A stretch of DNA of 64,000 bases from Actinernus sp. WN-2022. Lineage: Eukaryota; Cnidaria; Anthozoa; Actiniaria; Actinernidae. Of this stretch, positions 23,835 to 37,023 are shown piece by piece. The notes beneath the pieces are model-generated. The model did no database searches. It was not told the origin of the DNA and saw only the letters and a program-made list of their open reading frames with translations. Location: assembly GCA_030867875.1 (NCBI GenBank), contig JAOWCC010001589.1:86513537-86577536 (forward strand), given 5' to 3'. Every line of letters begins with the position of its first letter. Within the stretch, counting starts at the first letter, position 1. A program made the position numbers and the translations under genes.

Positions 23835-26800
23835 GAACAATTCAGACGCAACATTCAAATCAAGAATATTTTACTATTCAACTATTTCGTTGATGTAGAA
23901 TCGATATGGATAATAAAAAATGAATTAGAGGACGTTAATGTGATGTGCATGCGGGAGGGAATGTTTTTCGTTCGAGTTCCTGTCATGAAACAACTTGCGC
24001 AATATCAATATCAGCAAAAATTCTATTCAGCCGCGAATAACCAAAGAAAGAGCAACGAATCGCCCTCTTACGTCGTAGAGTAAAGATCCCTCGTTGCTTT
24101 AATATCAAGTACTTGGATGTCAATCAACCGCTACGTTGTATTTCGGAATATTGCGGAATGTATTCCTATTCCGAACAATAGAATGCGCCCTTAATATACA
24201 CACGCGCTTGCGAGTCAAGCACAATATTGTACTTAAAACTGCCTGGTTTATGAAAGGAAAAAAGTCTCCAAAGTCTAAATGGCAAAGATTAAAGTAAAAT
24301 ACACAAGCTTTTTTCCATATTAGAGCTTAGCTTGTACTGCTTGTTGATTAGTATTCTTAGTTATTTTGTTTAATTAGGTATCGGTAATCAGTTGACTTTG
24401 AACAGGACATACTAATTTTCATGAGAGCTGATGATAATTCATTCGCTTAACCTGTATGTATACTGGCAATTTTCAATTACCCTCGTCTACTCTGGGCTGA
24501 TGATTAAAAACAAACAAAAAAGCATCAATAAAAACCTGGCACAGCAAAGTTAAGGTCCTTCTTTTACTCTCACATGCGTGCAATCTGAGACTGCATCGCA
24601 GTTTGAACTGAATTAATCTACACGAAGCTTAAGAAGAGCGCAATATACGTACGTGACTCGATTGGAATAAGAAAATAAATAATCTAGTTTCGTTTCCGTT
24701 AACTAAAAGAAGAAAATAGTAACTACATTGTACAATAGACAGTTCCAGGATGCAAAAACAAGTTAAATTGGGGGAAATCGAATGATATTATATGTTAAAT
24801 TAAGATGTAATTATGTTAAGTGTTCCTTAAAATAGTTTTTGTTAGCAATCGAAGAAGGAGTGAACAACTTGAGCACTTACCTGCATTTGCTCCGAAAACC
24901 CGGGTTGGGAATTCAATTGAAACGGTTCAGTCATACCTGAATGGAAGGTTTTCGGAAAGGGAGGTATTTGGAGATATTCCTCTTTTTTCCATTCCAACCA
25001 AAAAATCGTGTACATTTGCACCAATCTATACTCGTTCCATGTTCACTACAGCCAGGTTTCCAGCAAGGTTTTAATGACTTAATACATATAATGGCGGCGG
25101 ATATACCGGATGATACCGATCCATTTGGCGTGTTCCATCCCAACCGTTTGTTCAACTGAATGGCAAGCGCTCAAGCTTAATTCACTGAACTGAGACTTCC
25201 AAAACCATGTTTGCAGTTTACAATCATAAGTTGTTGAAACCGGCTGAAGAAGTACAGCCGCCTTTCCAATAGTTGTTGATACCATGAGTTACCGAGAGGC
25301 AATCCCCTACTCTTTCTCAACATATTTAGCACACTGAATCGCATCAGTCTCAGTTTCTGGTATTTTCAAATACACTTATCACAATTTTAGATTCTCTTAA
25401 TATACCTCCAAAGTTCAGATGATCCTAATATTTATCTAAGGTAGGGGAAATATTACTGAGAAATTCCCCCTGCTAAAAAAACAACAGCTCAAGGCCTAGA
25501 AAAACCGCGCCGATGATGTATTGATACCACTCGTACCGGCACTGATATACGCTTAGATTCGAAACCAATTTCTTTGATATTTCAAGCGAAAAACAGTAAA
25601 AGCGCTGAAGCGAATAAATTATCCTTCATAAAACTGACAAAACAAACACATTCGCTAATTTGTCTTTCGGATCTAAATTTCTCTTCTTTTGTTTTCTAAA
25701 GGTAATTCTATAGGAATATATAAGAAACTTGCAATAGTTCATCTGATATCGAATCGAACCTCTGATTATAATATATACGTACCAAATCAGTTGCTCGATT
25801 TCCATATTTTTTTGTTTTATGTGATTTTTTTAAATGGCAAGCCGAGTAACTCAAGAAAATAAAGTCATATGATACGGTGCTTTGAAGAAACCCTCTTTTT
25901 TTGCAAGCGAGATTCGTCCATAAATAGACTCACCTTCGATCAGACAGTTTCCATATAAATGCTATCCTTTTCTCGCTCCTTGGAGGTAGAACAAATGGAC
26001 AACTGTACAGGGGATTCTGAGAGATCTGAAATCCGATTGACGTCCACATTCACAATGACTAGAGGATTAAATTGTGTCAAGGAAATACGTTTCCCGCTAA
26101 TGACAAACCAGCTGCGACAGAGTTGTGTTAATGACTGCGCCTATGAAGTATAAAACTAGTTGTTTTTCCAGTTGAACTGAACAAGGGCCCATTGGAGTTC
26201 TCTAAGAGTTGCACTAAATATGCCGTAATAGGACTTTCAACTAACGAGTTTCAACAGACAAATTACCAAATTGAAAATATTGTTGAGTGGACTGAGAAGT
26301 TGTGGGTACGTGAGCACTTAAAAACATAAATTAATGTTTCTTATATTTTTTATGAAGCACGGGATGGGCTAGATTTGTTGGGGCAAATATTGCAAAACCT
26401 TGTTATAAATGAAACCATTAGAAATGCTTGCAGGTTTTGTAATTATTTTACAATAATATGGGACATAAGATTTGTGATTTTATTCATCAAGGGCTGTGAC
26501 TTGAGAACAAAAGAATTGGATATATCAATGCATATATTAGGGTCAGTTTTGTTCTCAATCATGGTCTACCGAACGAAGTAATAATAATGCTACTTAAATA
26601 GAGATAGGTCGGATAATAATAATTATTATTTAATAATAATAATTAGTATACCTAATAGGTAGTGAATGCTGTCACTCAGTTAAGGATGTGTATTAGAAGA
26701 AAACCTACAGTAGCTCTTTTGAAAAATAAATTATTGGGTGATATAAATGCCAAGGTGTTAGATGAATATATTTTGTAGTTTTGGGACTATCCAGGTAAAT

Positions 26801-26865
26801 TTCCTAAGCCTACCAATTCCCGACATTTTCTTAAGATTCCCAGCACAAAATAAAAAAAGATGTTC
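23835..26865. other. Intergenic, no gene recognised
   Basis: About 3 kb without a supported gene. Open frames around 24820-25285 overlap each other on both strands and have no domain. A TAATGGCGGCGG motif lies at about 25089. AT-rich direct repeats (TAATAATAATTATTATT) lie at about 26610-26645. Confidence 0.5.
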
Positions 26866-27232
26866 TCTCCGGTGGAGCAAGGGGTCGGGATTTTTATTTT
26901 TTGTAAAATGCCGAGAGTAAATCTGTCCAATAAACAATGCCGTCATTTATACTAATGACAGTCTATTGGCAACGCTCATATAAACCAAGACTGGATTCCA
27001 CATCTCTTTTCGCATTTGCCCCGACGCGAAGCATGACGAGAAAGAGAACGCCTTTTTACTTTGCAACCGCGTGATTGCTGCTTGGTAACCGCTACTGGCG
27101 TTTGGATCCAGGCTTTCCCTGCCGATGTTCAAACTGTCGGGACAGGTTCTACGATCAAATGCCCGACTGGAGAGCTAGTTTTTACTGTCAAATCCCGATC
27201 CCTTGCCCCACTCCCCCCCCCCCCCCCCCTCG
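26866..27232. mobile_element. Possible inverted-repeat element with C-run
   Basis: The block GGAGCAAGGGGTCGGGATTT at about 26875 has a near-complement at the right (AAATCCCGATCCCTTGCCCC, about 27190-27209). Both are followed inward by TTTTTA-rich and GTAAAA blocks. An 18-base C-run ends the right side (27212-27229). The superfamily is unknown, and the open frames through it are not called. Confidence 0.35.
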
Positions 27233-28331
27233 GGCTTTTCATCAAAATATACTAGAAGTAATCATAGATTATCGAAGTGCGTATGAGAACTAACGCCTCT
27301 TGGGTTTCAATTGTTTTCTCAACATTTGTAATACCACTCCAATTAGTGTTTTAAATAGTACATAGGAGTTAGTATGGAACACAATCAACCCTGTTCAGAT
27401 GCGCATAAACTGCATCCCACGCAGTGTTCATGCACAAGGCTGTCTCCATAATACTCAGACTAAGTGTCAGTGATTACATTCCAGTGTAGAACATAAAATA
27501 TATGTGCATGTGTGTAAACTACACCTTCAGACTGATTCAAATTATTCTTCAAGTGAGACCAAGTCCGGCTGGCTGCAGAATATTGAGTGCCCATTGTTAT
27601 TGCAGAATAATTTCTGATCATATTAGGGCTCACCTTGTTTTGATATTTAAGTAACAGTCCGCGCAAGAGGTAGGCACAATTCTATTGTTCAGATGCAATT
27701 TGCTTTCCCCACTTTAGTATTTTCTGTTTTTCATACTGACAACTCATCAACCCTTAAATGATAAAATTCTGAAATTGATTCCACATGCATTTTAAAGGTA
27801 CGTTTCTTTTGTGTGAAAACATTTCGTCCAATCAGAAGAGTCCAAAACAATAACCAAGAAAATGTCCAATTTAAAAATGCTCCCCATATTGAAAGTTCGT
27901 CACATTAAACGTTATGAGTGTTTTCACTAGATGCAATTCAAATCTGTTTACAAAATGAGAAAAAATAATACTCTTCTTCAAGTTTAGATAGATTTTAATG
28001 TCTAAGCCAATGAGGTGGAAGATTGAAACAATACCACAATTAGCACCTTTTTACATTCTATGCATAACATATGCCTACCTCTTGCGCGGACCATTACATA
28101 AGTTCCTTGGCATATCCAGTGTGGTTATAGCCTGAATGCAGTGTTAATTTGTATAACCACGATGAAACCACCACGATGCACACGTGTAGTATTTAAAAAG
28201 CCTCTTCACAACTCACACTGAAATATTCATATCCATGTATTTCTCTTCAGCCTTCAGGTATGATTCATAGCATCTTGACCATTTGCAGTTTTGGTATCGG
28301 CAAAACGAACAGCACACTTCAATGCAGCGAG
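27233..28331. other. Intergenic, nothing recognised
   Basis: No gene or structured repeat was seen. Confidence 0.5.
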
Positions 28332-28420
28332 TAGTCTCCTTCGCAGCGGTATCAGTGTCGTCACGCAACGCTTCTAAAAGCGTTGCGTGACGACACTAAT
28401 AACGGCTGCGAAGGAGACTA
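28332..28420. mobile_element. Foldback element with 9-bp target duplication
   Basis: Two arms of about 43 bp start TAGTCTCCTTCGCAGC and end in the complement, with two mismatches. The nine bases TGCAGCGAG flank both sides (28323-28331 and 28421-28429). The tips match the 9019-9109 foldback, but the inner arm differs (GTCGTCACGCAACGC here, GTCGGTCCCATACTCC there), so the two are family members, not recent duplicates. Confidence 0.85.
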
Positions 28421-28776
28421 TGCAGCGAGCAAGCCAGCAGCATATTTTTCGATCGCAGATTCACTCGGGTTCAGCACAAATAAATAATTATGGCCGAGTT
28501 GAATGTTCAAGGTAGAAAACAGACCATATTGGACTTTGTTAGTCCGCCAGATGTACTACACACTTTCATCAGGCTTTGCTCAATTGTACTTGCGAACCTT
28601 TGAAACATCATTGCATTGGATTGTCGGAAAATGAGGCAAGTAACTTTATACCGATCGCGAGCAAAACAGAAACCTTGCTGGCATTCACCAAAATGGCCGC
28701 TCGCATCGTGTACGTGTGGTTACCAGGTCCCCGGCCGAGATAATGTGTTCTAAAAAGTACAAACATACATGATGAC

Positions 28777-28932
28777 CACAGGGTGCAGAGTAGTACGCCT
28801 CGGCACTTTGTGCCGAGCGCGCTGGCGCGCATACCGTAGTACAGCGGTAATACTTCAACAAAACAAGATGGCGGCGATACAAAGGAGAGCAAGTACGTAA
28901 AATACTCAGGGCTTACTACTCTGCACCCTGTG
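28777..28932. mobile_element. MITE with CACAGGGTGCAGAG ends
   Basis: The ends are inverted repeats of about 23 bp, CACAGGGTGCAGAGTAGTA on the left and its complement on the right. The seven bases TGATGAC flank both sides (28770-28776 and 28933-28939). The interior holds an AACAAGATGGCGGCG motif. A duplication of 7 (possibly 8 with one change) and a CAGGG-type tip hint at hAT, but this is not settled. The minus-strand open frame across it (28608-29009) is a shadow. Confidence 0.7.
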
Positions 28933-29136
28933 TGATGACATGAGGACGGACATACACGAATCTCGATTTCTTTCGCCTGGGGAAGCACAGGTATCCCACA
29001 TATGACCACAGGGAGTCCACTGCAAGATTAGTATGCGTTCTCCTTCGTCGAACGCAATAATACAACTAGGATACCGACACGGTATGAGTGCTGCCTATTT
29101 TCAGGTGTTTGGCATAAATTGCGCTAGTGTGTTATC

Positions 29137-31350
29137 ATGAACTGAATATACTATTATCTCACTTCATGTTTCCCCAAATAATTCAACCTACAAGAATCAC
29201 AGAGCATTCTAACCCAACACTAATTGACCATATTTGGATACATTCACTAAAAAATAACATAATCTCTGGTAATCTCATATCACATATAACTGACCACTTA
29301 CCAAACTTTATCATATTAACTGATATTAATTTAACACTTACTTTCTCAAACAACTGCTATCAAAGGGACTATCAACACTTTAATAAAGACCATTTTATAA
29401 AAGATGTACAAGACCTAAACCTTGAAATTAATATCTCCCTATTACCTTCAACAAACTCAAAATACACTTATTTTCATGAAAACCTCTTAAAAGTTATAGA
29501 TAAACATGCACCTCTAAAAAAAATATCGAAACGAAAACTAAAGCAGTTACATAAACCTTGGATAACCAAAGCCATAAGAAAATCAATTACTATTAAAAAT
29601 AAACTATATGGCAAATTTATGAAGTCCCAAAAAAGTGAATATTATATTAAATATAAATTATACAGGCATAAAATAAATTATTTAATACGATTCTCCAAGA
29701 AGAAATATTACCTTAACTACTTTGACAAATTTAAGTTAAACATGAGGAAAACATGGCAAGGTATCAAGAACCTTGTTAACATTTCTACACCAAAGTCCAA
29801 AGGCTATTCCCTCCAAGATGGCAACAGTTTGATTATAAACCCAAATAAAATTGCAGACAAATTCAACATATACTTTAACAAAGTTGCCTATAACTTAGTA
29901 TCTAAAATGAAACCTGCAAAAAAATCCCATAGAGTATCTACAAAAATGTATAAACGACACATTTTTTGTAAATCCTACCACCTCCTATGAAATCAAAGAT
30001 CTTTTATATAACCTCGACTCAAACAAAAGTTCTGAAATTTACAATTTTCCAATAAGCTTAATCAAATAATTAAGGACTCTTTTTTAAATGGATATTTCCC
30101 TGAAAAGCTAAAGATACGAAAAATTATTCCACTCCATAAAGGTGCTTCTAAATTAGATGTCACAAATTATAGACCAATTTCTCTTCTTCCAATTTTCTCA
30201 AAAATAATTGAACAAGTTATGCTTAAGAGATTAAATAAATTTCTAAGTGACAAAAATATAATTTTTCAACATCAATATGGATTTCAAAAAAATTAATCAA
30301 CTACTCTAGCAGTGTTAGATTTACTAAAAAAATTGGTGGACTCCATTGAAAATAAACATTACTCCACTGTAGTATTCTTAGACTATGCCAAGGCCTTTGA
30401 CACTGTAAATTTGGATATACTAATTGATAAACTCGAATACTATGGTATAAGAAGTACCATCCTAAATTGGTTTAAGTCCTACCCTAAATTGGTTTAAGTC
30501 CTACCTTACAAACAGACAACAACTAGTGTCCATTAATGACTCTTTATCTTCAAGACTAACTGTAGAGTGTGGTGTACCACAGGTATTGATTTAGGCCCCA
30601 TACTATTTTTACTTTTTATAAACGATATCCCAAACTCGATTGAATCTTTAAAATGCTTCCTTTTTGCTGACGATACAAGTCTTTTCTATACTAGTGATAA
30701 AATTAAAACATTGGAAACATCAATAAACAATGATCTTAATCGAATTCATGAGTGGCTTCTATCTAATAAATTATCCCTTAATGTATCCAAATCAAATTTT
30801 GTCAATTTCTACCCTAAACAAAAAAAGACACAGATCTCCCCTGTAATATCAATAAATTGATAGAAGAAAAGGAAAATACTAAATACCTAGGAGTAATACT
30901 TGATAAACATCTAACATGGAAATATCAAATAGCCTCTATTAGGACTAAACTTGCCAAATCATTAGGTATACTATTCAAAGCTAAACATTATACTCCACTT
31001 GAAGTCCTAAAACAATTATATTACTCTTTATTTTACCCACATCTAAATTATGCAACTTTGTTATGGGGTAATACTTATTCTTCAACAATCGAACCTCTCC
31101 GAATACTTCAAAGAAAAGCAATTCGTGTAATTCTAAATGAAAATTGGTGTGCACACGCCCTACCTCTATTTCACAAACTAGATATTCTGACTCTAGATGA
31201 TTTACATAAATTGCATTCTAGTCTATTTATGTATGATGTATATCATAATACAATAAGCAATACTTTTATTGACATGTTTACCCCACTATTAAATATTCAC
31301 CAATACCAGACACGCCAGGTTACCAAACAAACTTACTTTATTACTCGGGC
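29137..31350 (+). mobile_element. Decayed LINE (CR1/L2/jockey-like), copy 2
   Basis: The 5' end starts inside the endonuclease, with the block QPTRITEHSNPTLIDHIW (about 29182), then HITDHLPNFI. A lysine-rich linker follows, and then reverse-transcriptase blocks: NYRPISLLPIFSKIIE (about 30165), FLDYAKAFDTV (about 30375), GPILFLLFINDIPNS (about 30593), catalytic FADD (about 30663) and the thumb KYLGVILDKHLTW. Stops at about 29988, 30296 and 30496 and a frame change at 30857 show that it is inactive. A 22-bp tandem duplication (CCTAAATTGGTTTAAGTCCT) sits at about 30461-30507. Homology ends near 31350. A matching 3' piece may lie at 33740-34130. Confidence 0.85.
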
Positions 31351-33640
31351 CAGGCCTTTGGCCGCCCGAGTCAAGATTCCGGCGCAAGTGTTTTTTATTA
31401 TTTTTTTGTGTCGCGATATAGCACTGTTCACGTGAATGCGGCACCTGATCGCCATATGTCAACCAATCAGTTTGCACTGTCCACGTGAACACATACACAT
31501 GTCATGTGATATTGTATAGTCAACAAGCTGGACGTGATTTTTTTCTCCAAGGCTGCCATGAGAAACCACTGGATGAGTTGTTGTTGTGGATACATCGTTC
31601 AATCTTTCATCGTTTTTTTCATTCGGAATTATGTGCACTTGATTCTCCTACGGATTGTGACAGCAAGTGATTATAACGCCCTGAAATTTGTGAGAGCAAT
31701 TTCGATGATTGTAATACGCTGGGTCGACAGCTAGTCGACAAGATCCGTGAGTACAAGTACATAAATATTTAATTTTCCGTATAGGGAAAAACTCGGAAAC
31801 ATTTTACGGAGGTACCTATGTAGGAGCTTTCGATCTGTAGTGATTTTGCGGGATGAAATGATAGTAAAATTCTACGAAAAACACCTACGAGTTTTCAAAT
31901 TCGACACGACGAACACCACGACTCCCCACGACTGCAACGGTGACCAAAACGTGAGCGAAGTTTTGTCCCATTCGTAGCCATTACGTTGCTGAATCCGAAG
32001 GTTTCTTCGACGGAAATGGCAAAATGTTGAGTTTTTCTAGGGCTGACAGGAGTTATACGGGCTTTGAATGGAAATTTCTCACATAATTTTACGGAAGGCC
32101 CAAACGCACGTGGCCTGACGACCAATGGCGACATTTGTAAATGTAAGTAAAACACATAAACACTTACCAGATTTGCAGTGTTGTTATTTAATATTCGTTT
32201 CAGTTAAAAGTATGTTAAAAAAACTGGCACAAGAAATACAAAAATAGAATATTATTCAAACAAAAACTATATTCTTACCTTGTTTAATGCTAAAATTGGC
32301 TGAAAAAAAATATTTATGAATTTTACAACTTTTCTAATATTTTCTCTAATGAGTTCGTTCTATTCACATGATTGCTGCTGGCCCTTTGTATTAATATTTA
32401 TTTGCACGAGTTTCAACTTTTCTCTTCTCTTATTCCTAAATTCTAAAGTATATAGTTTTTTTTTACAATGGGGAGTCGGGGTGGCACATGGGGAGCTGGG
32501 GTGGCACAGTGGTTCATCACCAACATTTGCTGAATTTATTTGTGCTTGTGAAGTAAGCTATTTTATAATTTAGTTTTTTTTTTTGGTGAAATCACTTTGA
32601 TAATTTAAAAATAGGTAATTTGTCTCTACCAGTATGCTTTTGTATAATAAATGTGTTGGTGGTGACATCACATTATTAGCACTAATTTGGGCTTATACGT
32701 GTATGCACTTTAAGATAACCCTAAGGTTACCCTAAGGACCCATCTTCTCATAATTGTATTTCTTATTATGCCTTATTACTCTACATTTACATCATCTCAT
32801 GAGAAAATAAATGTTATTGTTGTTGTTGTTAGTAATGGCATCAAATATAGTAGTAAATGGCCCGATTCCTCAGTTCTTGGATCTGACCATTCCAGGTCAG
32901 TATCAGTACTTTCACTCGGTCAAGAGTACCAGTACTTTTAAGAATTATTCGGCAATGAAAATTAAACTTGCTGCGACCCCAATAATAGAAAAAAACGAGT
33001 GGAAATCGCATGTTTGTGTGTGGCCTGCCGTTATAAGTTTCAATCTCCTTCAAGATGTAGAAAATGAACAATAGTACGGTGCTCAATAATATTTGAAAAT
33101 GGTGGTCTAGCTGTAGTTTATGACCCCAGTCAAAAATAATTATTATACTGAGAATTTAGCCTGAATTTCAGCCGTCTCCTCTGGTTCGTTATTGAGAATT
33201 ACTAAAAAATCTAGACAGATCTAGATAGATAACTTTATTTCACATGTAGAATGACACATTCTCTAAATATTCACAAGGAATAGCTGAGAAACATTATGTG
33301 GAATTACTAGTAATCGAATTTTAACCATTGCACTTCAATCAACAACACCCATACCAAGTTTTTATAATTCTAAAGATCCTCAAGGAACTATTACTGAAAA
33401 GAAAGTAATATTAAACTACATAGTTGAAAGAAATTGTGGCTGAAATGTCCATGTACAGCATGTATGTTGTGTGTGTATTATGGCTCTATCATTTCCAAAC
33501 CTGACTCCCACCCCCTCCTTTCTGGGCATATGTGGGGCATTTGACATTTGTAGTTCCATTATATATATATTATCACAAGAGCATCAGTATAGTGAACCAA
33601 TTCTCAGGCTCCCCTAGCACAAACTATGTATGCCGGACAA
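31351..33640. other. Unassigned segment between LINE pieces
   Basis: The segment begins with a small palindrome (CGGGCCAGGCCTTTGGCCGCCCG). It contains a possible short retroelement 3' tail, AAAATAAATGTTATTGTTGTTG, at about 32804-32830, and a tandem duplication of GGGGTGGCACA at 32479-32510. Open frames at 31895-32155 (minus), 32316-32573 and 32811-33074 have no recognised domain. It may be an insertion into the LINE, because CTTTATTACTC occurs at both junctions (about 31338-31348 and 33742-33752). Confidence 0.4.
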
Positions 33641-34130
33641 AATATGCATGTATTCAATACCTAGGCCTAGATGGCCCAAGTGAAGGCCACTCCGGGCCTC
33701 TTGTTAATTATTCTAGAACAAATTACAAATTAAGCTTTATTACTCAACATGGAATCAAGATCTGGGAAAAAATCCCTCTAGACTCTTTTTCTTAAAGAGT
33801 ATGAAAGAAAATAGATTGTCACCACCTTATCTCACTTTTGTTTTAGAAATACTTAGTTTTAAATATTAGCGAGTTGAACTCTGAATAAAATAATATTGTA
33901 TATACATAATTTCTACTTCTAGATACTGTATCTAATATAACTTCTTTTGTTTAATTATTGTAACTACTGTCCTTTTGTAAGTGTTCATCTATAAATCCGT
34001 CAGAGTGGTCCTGGCTAGATAACTTTAATGTTTTTTTCAGGACCAACTCACTCATTACTTAAATATTACTTTTTCCACTATTATTGTAAATTAAGACATA
34101 CCATCAGAGTAAAAATAAATTGTTGTTGTT
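33640..34130 (+). mobile_element. LINE 3'-end fragment with (TTG)n tail
   Basis: A short frame encodes the C-terminal LINE motif ITQHGIKIWEKIPLD, seen as NGIKIWEEIPQEIK in the copy at 36010-36070. After it comes a 3' untranslated region containing GGTCCTGGCTAGATAACTTT and AATAAATTGTTGTTGTTG at about 34113-34130. It may be the separated 3' end of the 29137-31350 copy. Confidence 0.65.
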
Positions 34131-34139
34131 GACGACTGT

Positions 34140-35030
34140 TAGGTAGACAAAACTGATTTGTTCCGAGCTGAATATCTCAGAACATAATAACGGGAATATT
34201 TATAACCGAATCAAGTTCAAGAGCCGACAGTGGAGCCGACTCGGCCACTGTCATGCCGGAGGAGTTGAGCAGTTAATCACTCTCCGTGCTCGACCTCAAC
34301 CGAAATCTTCGAATCGAAGGTTCAATATATAGAGGCTCTGGGTGACGAAACCGATATGTTCCAAGCACGGTATCTCGGAATATAATGAAACTCTTTGCTT
34401 CAAGCTAAATCGCGGCTTCTGGTTCAGAAGCCAACAGTGCCGGCGGGAGCCAACTCGGCCACTGCAAATGCCACGCACGACGTACAACACAGGGTGACCA
34501 CACGCATATGCCTCATTTCCTTGAATTCATGGTCACCGGCCGGTTATCCAGGAGCGCCTCGCTTTGACACCGTGCGTCTCAGAGGATATATCCCGGATGT
34601 AGCAAACGTATCCATATTTTCTCAATACAGTTATACCGCTTTGTCAAATATCATGTCAAACTCCGCTTTATTCAAAGCAGGAAGTATTCATCAGGGTCAC
34701 AAACGGTTTAGTGATGTATCGAGAGGAAGACAATATTCTTTTATGAGATTTTCAGCGCTGTCGTGTGCCAATTCTAACCAGTTTAGCAGTGGACGATACA
34801 AATTATCCTGACCTTATCGAAGCCGAACTCCCGAAGGAGACCGATTGTATCTCGTTTCGCTTGGCAATCGACTCATCCCAGATGCAGAGACCGAATATCG
34901 CTGAACAATCTGCCCGTTGAGGCATGTTGATCAATGGAGGCATGTTGATCTATGGAGAGTGACTAACACTTACAAATCGTCCTTCGGGACCTTCCGATAT
35001 AATTGAATCTTTTGAATCCAAGCATATTTC
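34140..35030. repeat. Two-copy diverged tandem repeat and spacer
   Basis: Two modules about 220 bp apart (about 34145-34260 and 34347-34470) share GTTCCGAGC/GTTCCAAGC, ATCTC(A/G)GAA, and GCCAACTCGGCCACTG-type blocks in the same order. A 138-codon frame (34395-34811) crosses the second copy. It ends in a stop and has no recognised domain, so it is not called a gene. The rest of the segment is unassigned. Confidence 0.45.
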
Positions 35031-36630
35031 TACGTGATTTTTTTAGATTTCGCTAAAGCCTTTGACACCATTGATTTAAATATACTTCTCAACAAACTCG
35101 AATCATATGGTATAAGAGGTGCCGCTTTAAATTGGTTTAAGTCCTTCCTCATGAATATAAATCAATTGGTATCTATTAATGGGATCTACTCCACAAAAAG
35201 CACAGTAAATTCTGGCATTCCACAAGGGTCTGTTTTAGGACCACTACTTTTTCTGTTATACGTTAATGATCTTCCAAATTCATCTAAACGTCTAAACTTT
35301 CTTTTATTCGCTGATGACACTAGCTTATTTTATTCCAGTAAAAACATAAATGAACTTGAGTCCACAATAAATAGCGAACTGAGTGAAATCCATGAATGGC
35401 TATTATGCAATAAATTAACATTAAACACAACCAAATCAAATTTTGTCATTTTCTCCCGTAGCAAACAAAAAATTGAAAGACACCCCCTAATAAAAATCTG
35501 TGATGAAAAGATTGAAGAGAAAATTTCAACAAAATATCTAGGTTTGATTACATATAAACACCTTACATGGAAAGAGCATATTTCTCACATCAAAATTAAA
35601 ATTGCTAAATCTCTTGGGATACTACATAAAGCTAAACACTATTCACCACCTAAAATTCTCAAGAAAATTTATGAATCTCTATTACTTTCACACTTGAACT
35701 ATGGTATTCTCCTTTGGGGAAATACCTTTGACTCTTACCTTGAACCTCTAAGAATAATCCAAAGGAAAGCAATTAGAGTACTATCAAATGCCAAATGGAA
35801 TAGCCATACGTACTTCACCTCTTTTTCATAAATTAAATTTACTTAAAATTGACGACATCTACAAATTAAACTCAGCATTATTTATGCATGATATATATAA
35901 TAATAAATTAGACAACACCTTAAAAAATGTGTTTATTCCTCTATCAGATGTTCTTCATTATAATACTAGGCGACATACTTTATAAAATCCTGTAACACTA
36001 GTTATAAATTAAAATTTATCACCACAAATGGAATCAAGATATGGGAAGAGATACCGCAAGAAATCAAATCTGTTGTTAAAAAGTATATATTTAAGAACAC
36101 AATTTCATCCCTATATGCTGATAAATATATAGATAAAGATTGTTAGACATATTTAGTGATACGAACATTAGTTCCAAGAGTTTATACACGTACATGTAAG
36201 TGGACTCCATTATTCATTATTTATATCCCAATATTGCCTCTACAACTCACCAAATTACTTTCTTCCTGATCTGTAATTGATTAATTTACACAACCTTTAC
36301 ATTTTGTTACTATATATATATACAGAAGCAAAAGTACAACCGTGACCAGTTAACTGTTTCTACATTTGCTCTACTTAACGGTATTGAGCACTCTAGATAT
36401 ACGAGTACAAAAATAACCTCTGGAATTATATATATATACATATATAAATATTTCTTCCTGACCAACCAGGTCGTTCCGACTCGATAGCCTTGTGGTTTTT
36501 CCGGAACTTTCCTACTCTGATACATATTTCTTTTCTATCCCTTTTACGTGAATAATTACGTATCTGATAAAATGTAATATTCCATCATTTAGAGTAAAAT
36601 AAACTTCTTGTTCTTGTTCTTGTTCTAGCA
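35031..36630 (+). mobile_element. Decayed LINE (CR1/L2/jockey-like), copy 3
   Basis: A 265-codon frame starts in the middle of the reverse transcriptase at FLDFAKAFDTIDLNILL and contains GIPQGSVLGPLLFLLYVNDL. The catalytic FADD is at 35307-35318, and KYLGLITYKHLTW and the RIIQRKAIRVL block follow. A frameshift near 35800 moves the C-terminus into another frame (35788-35985). The C-terminal NGIKIWEEIP block follows at about 36025. The 3' end has AAAATAAAC and a (TTCTTG)n tail at about 36597-36628. It is close in sequence to the 29137-31350 copy, so both belong to one subfamily. The 5' two thirds are missing. Confidence 0.85.
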
Positions 36631-37023
36631 AACAAGTCGCAGAACAAATGAAAAATCGTCCCTATTAGTATCAAGTATCAGGTTTACCCCATATAATTCC
36701 TCTTTTACATTTTTCTAGGTAATTTGTGGTACTAGTGTATACATAATTTTTTTATTGTTTTGTAGCATTGGCATTGTTAAAAAGTGCATCACTCGGACAC
36801 ATATTATTAACTTTGAGTTGTTATTATTGATGGACTCCCAGTACTGACATTTAGAGAGTCCATAGACTGGGGGTCAGTATTTTCTCCACTCTCATTGAAT
36901 TCTGCCATACAGCAAATTAATGTAACAGGTTTGTGATTGTTTACACATTTCAATAAAATATCAATACTATTACTAATTTACACGTCCGATATGTTGTGTT
37001 ATTTTCTTGCAAAATGCACCTGA
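36631..37023. other. Intergenic, nothing recognised
   Basis: AT-rich spacer without gene signals. Confidence 0.5.

Noticed and set aside
28608..29009. 133-codon minus-strand frame
   Set aside because: It crosses a MITE with clear ends and duplication; no domain.
34395..34811. 138-codon plus-strand frame
   Set aside because: No domain recognised and it covers one module of a diverged tandem repeat.
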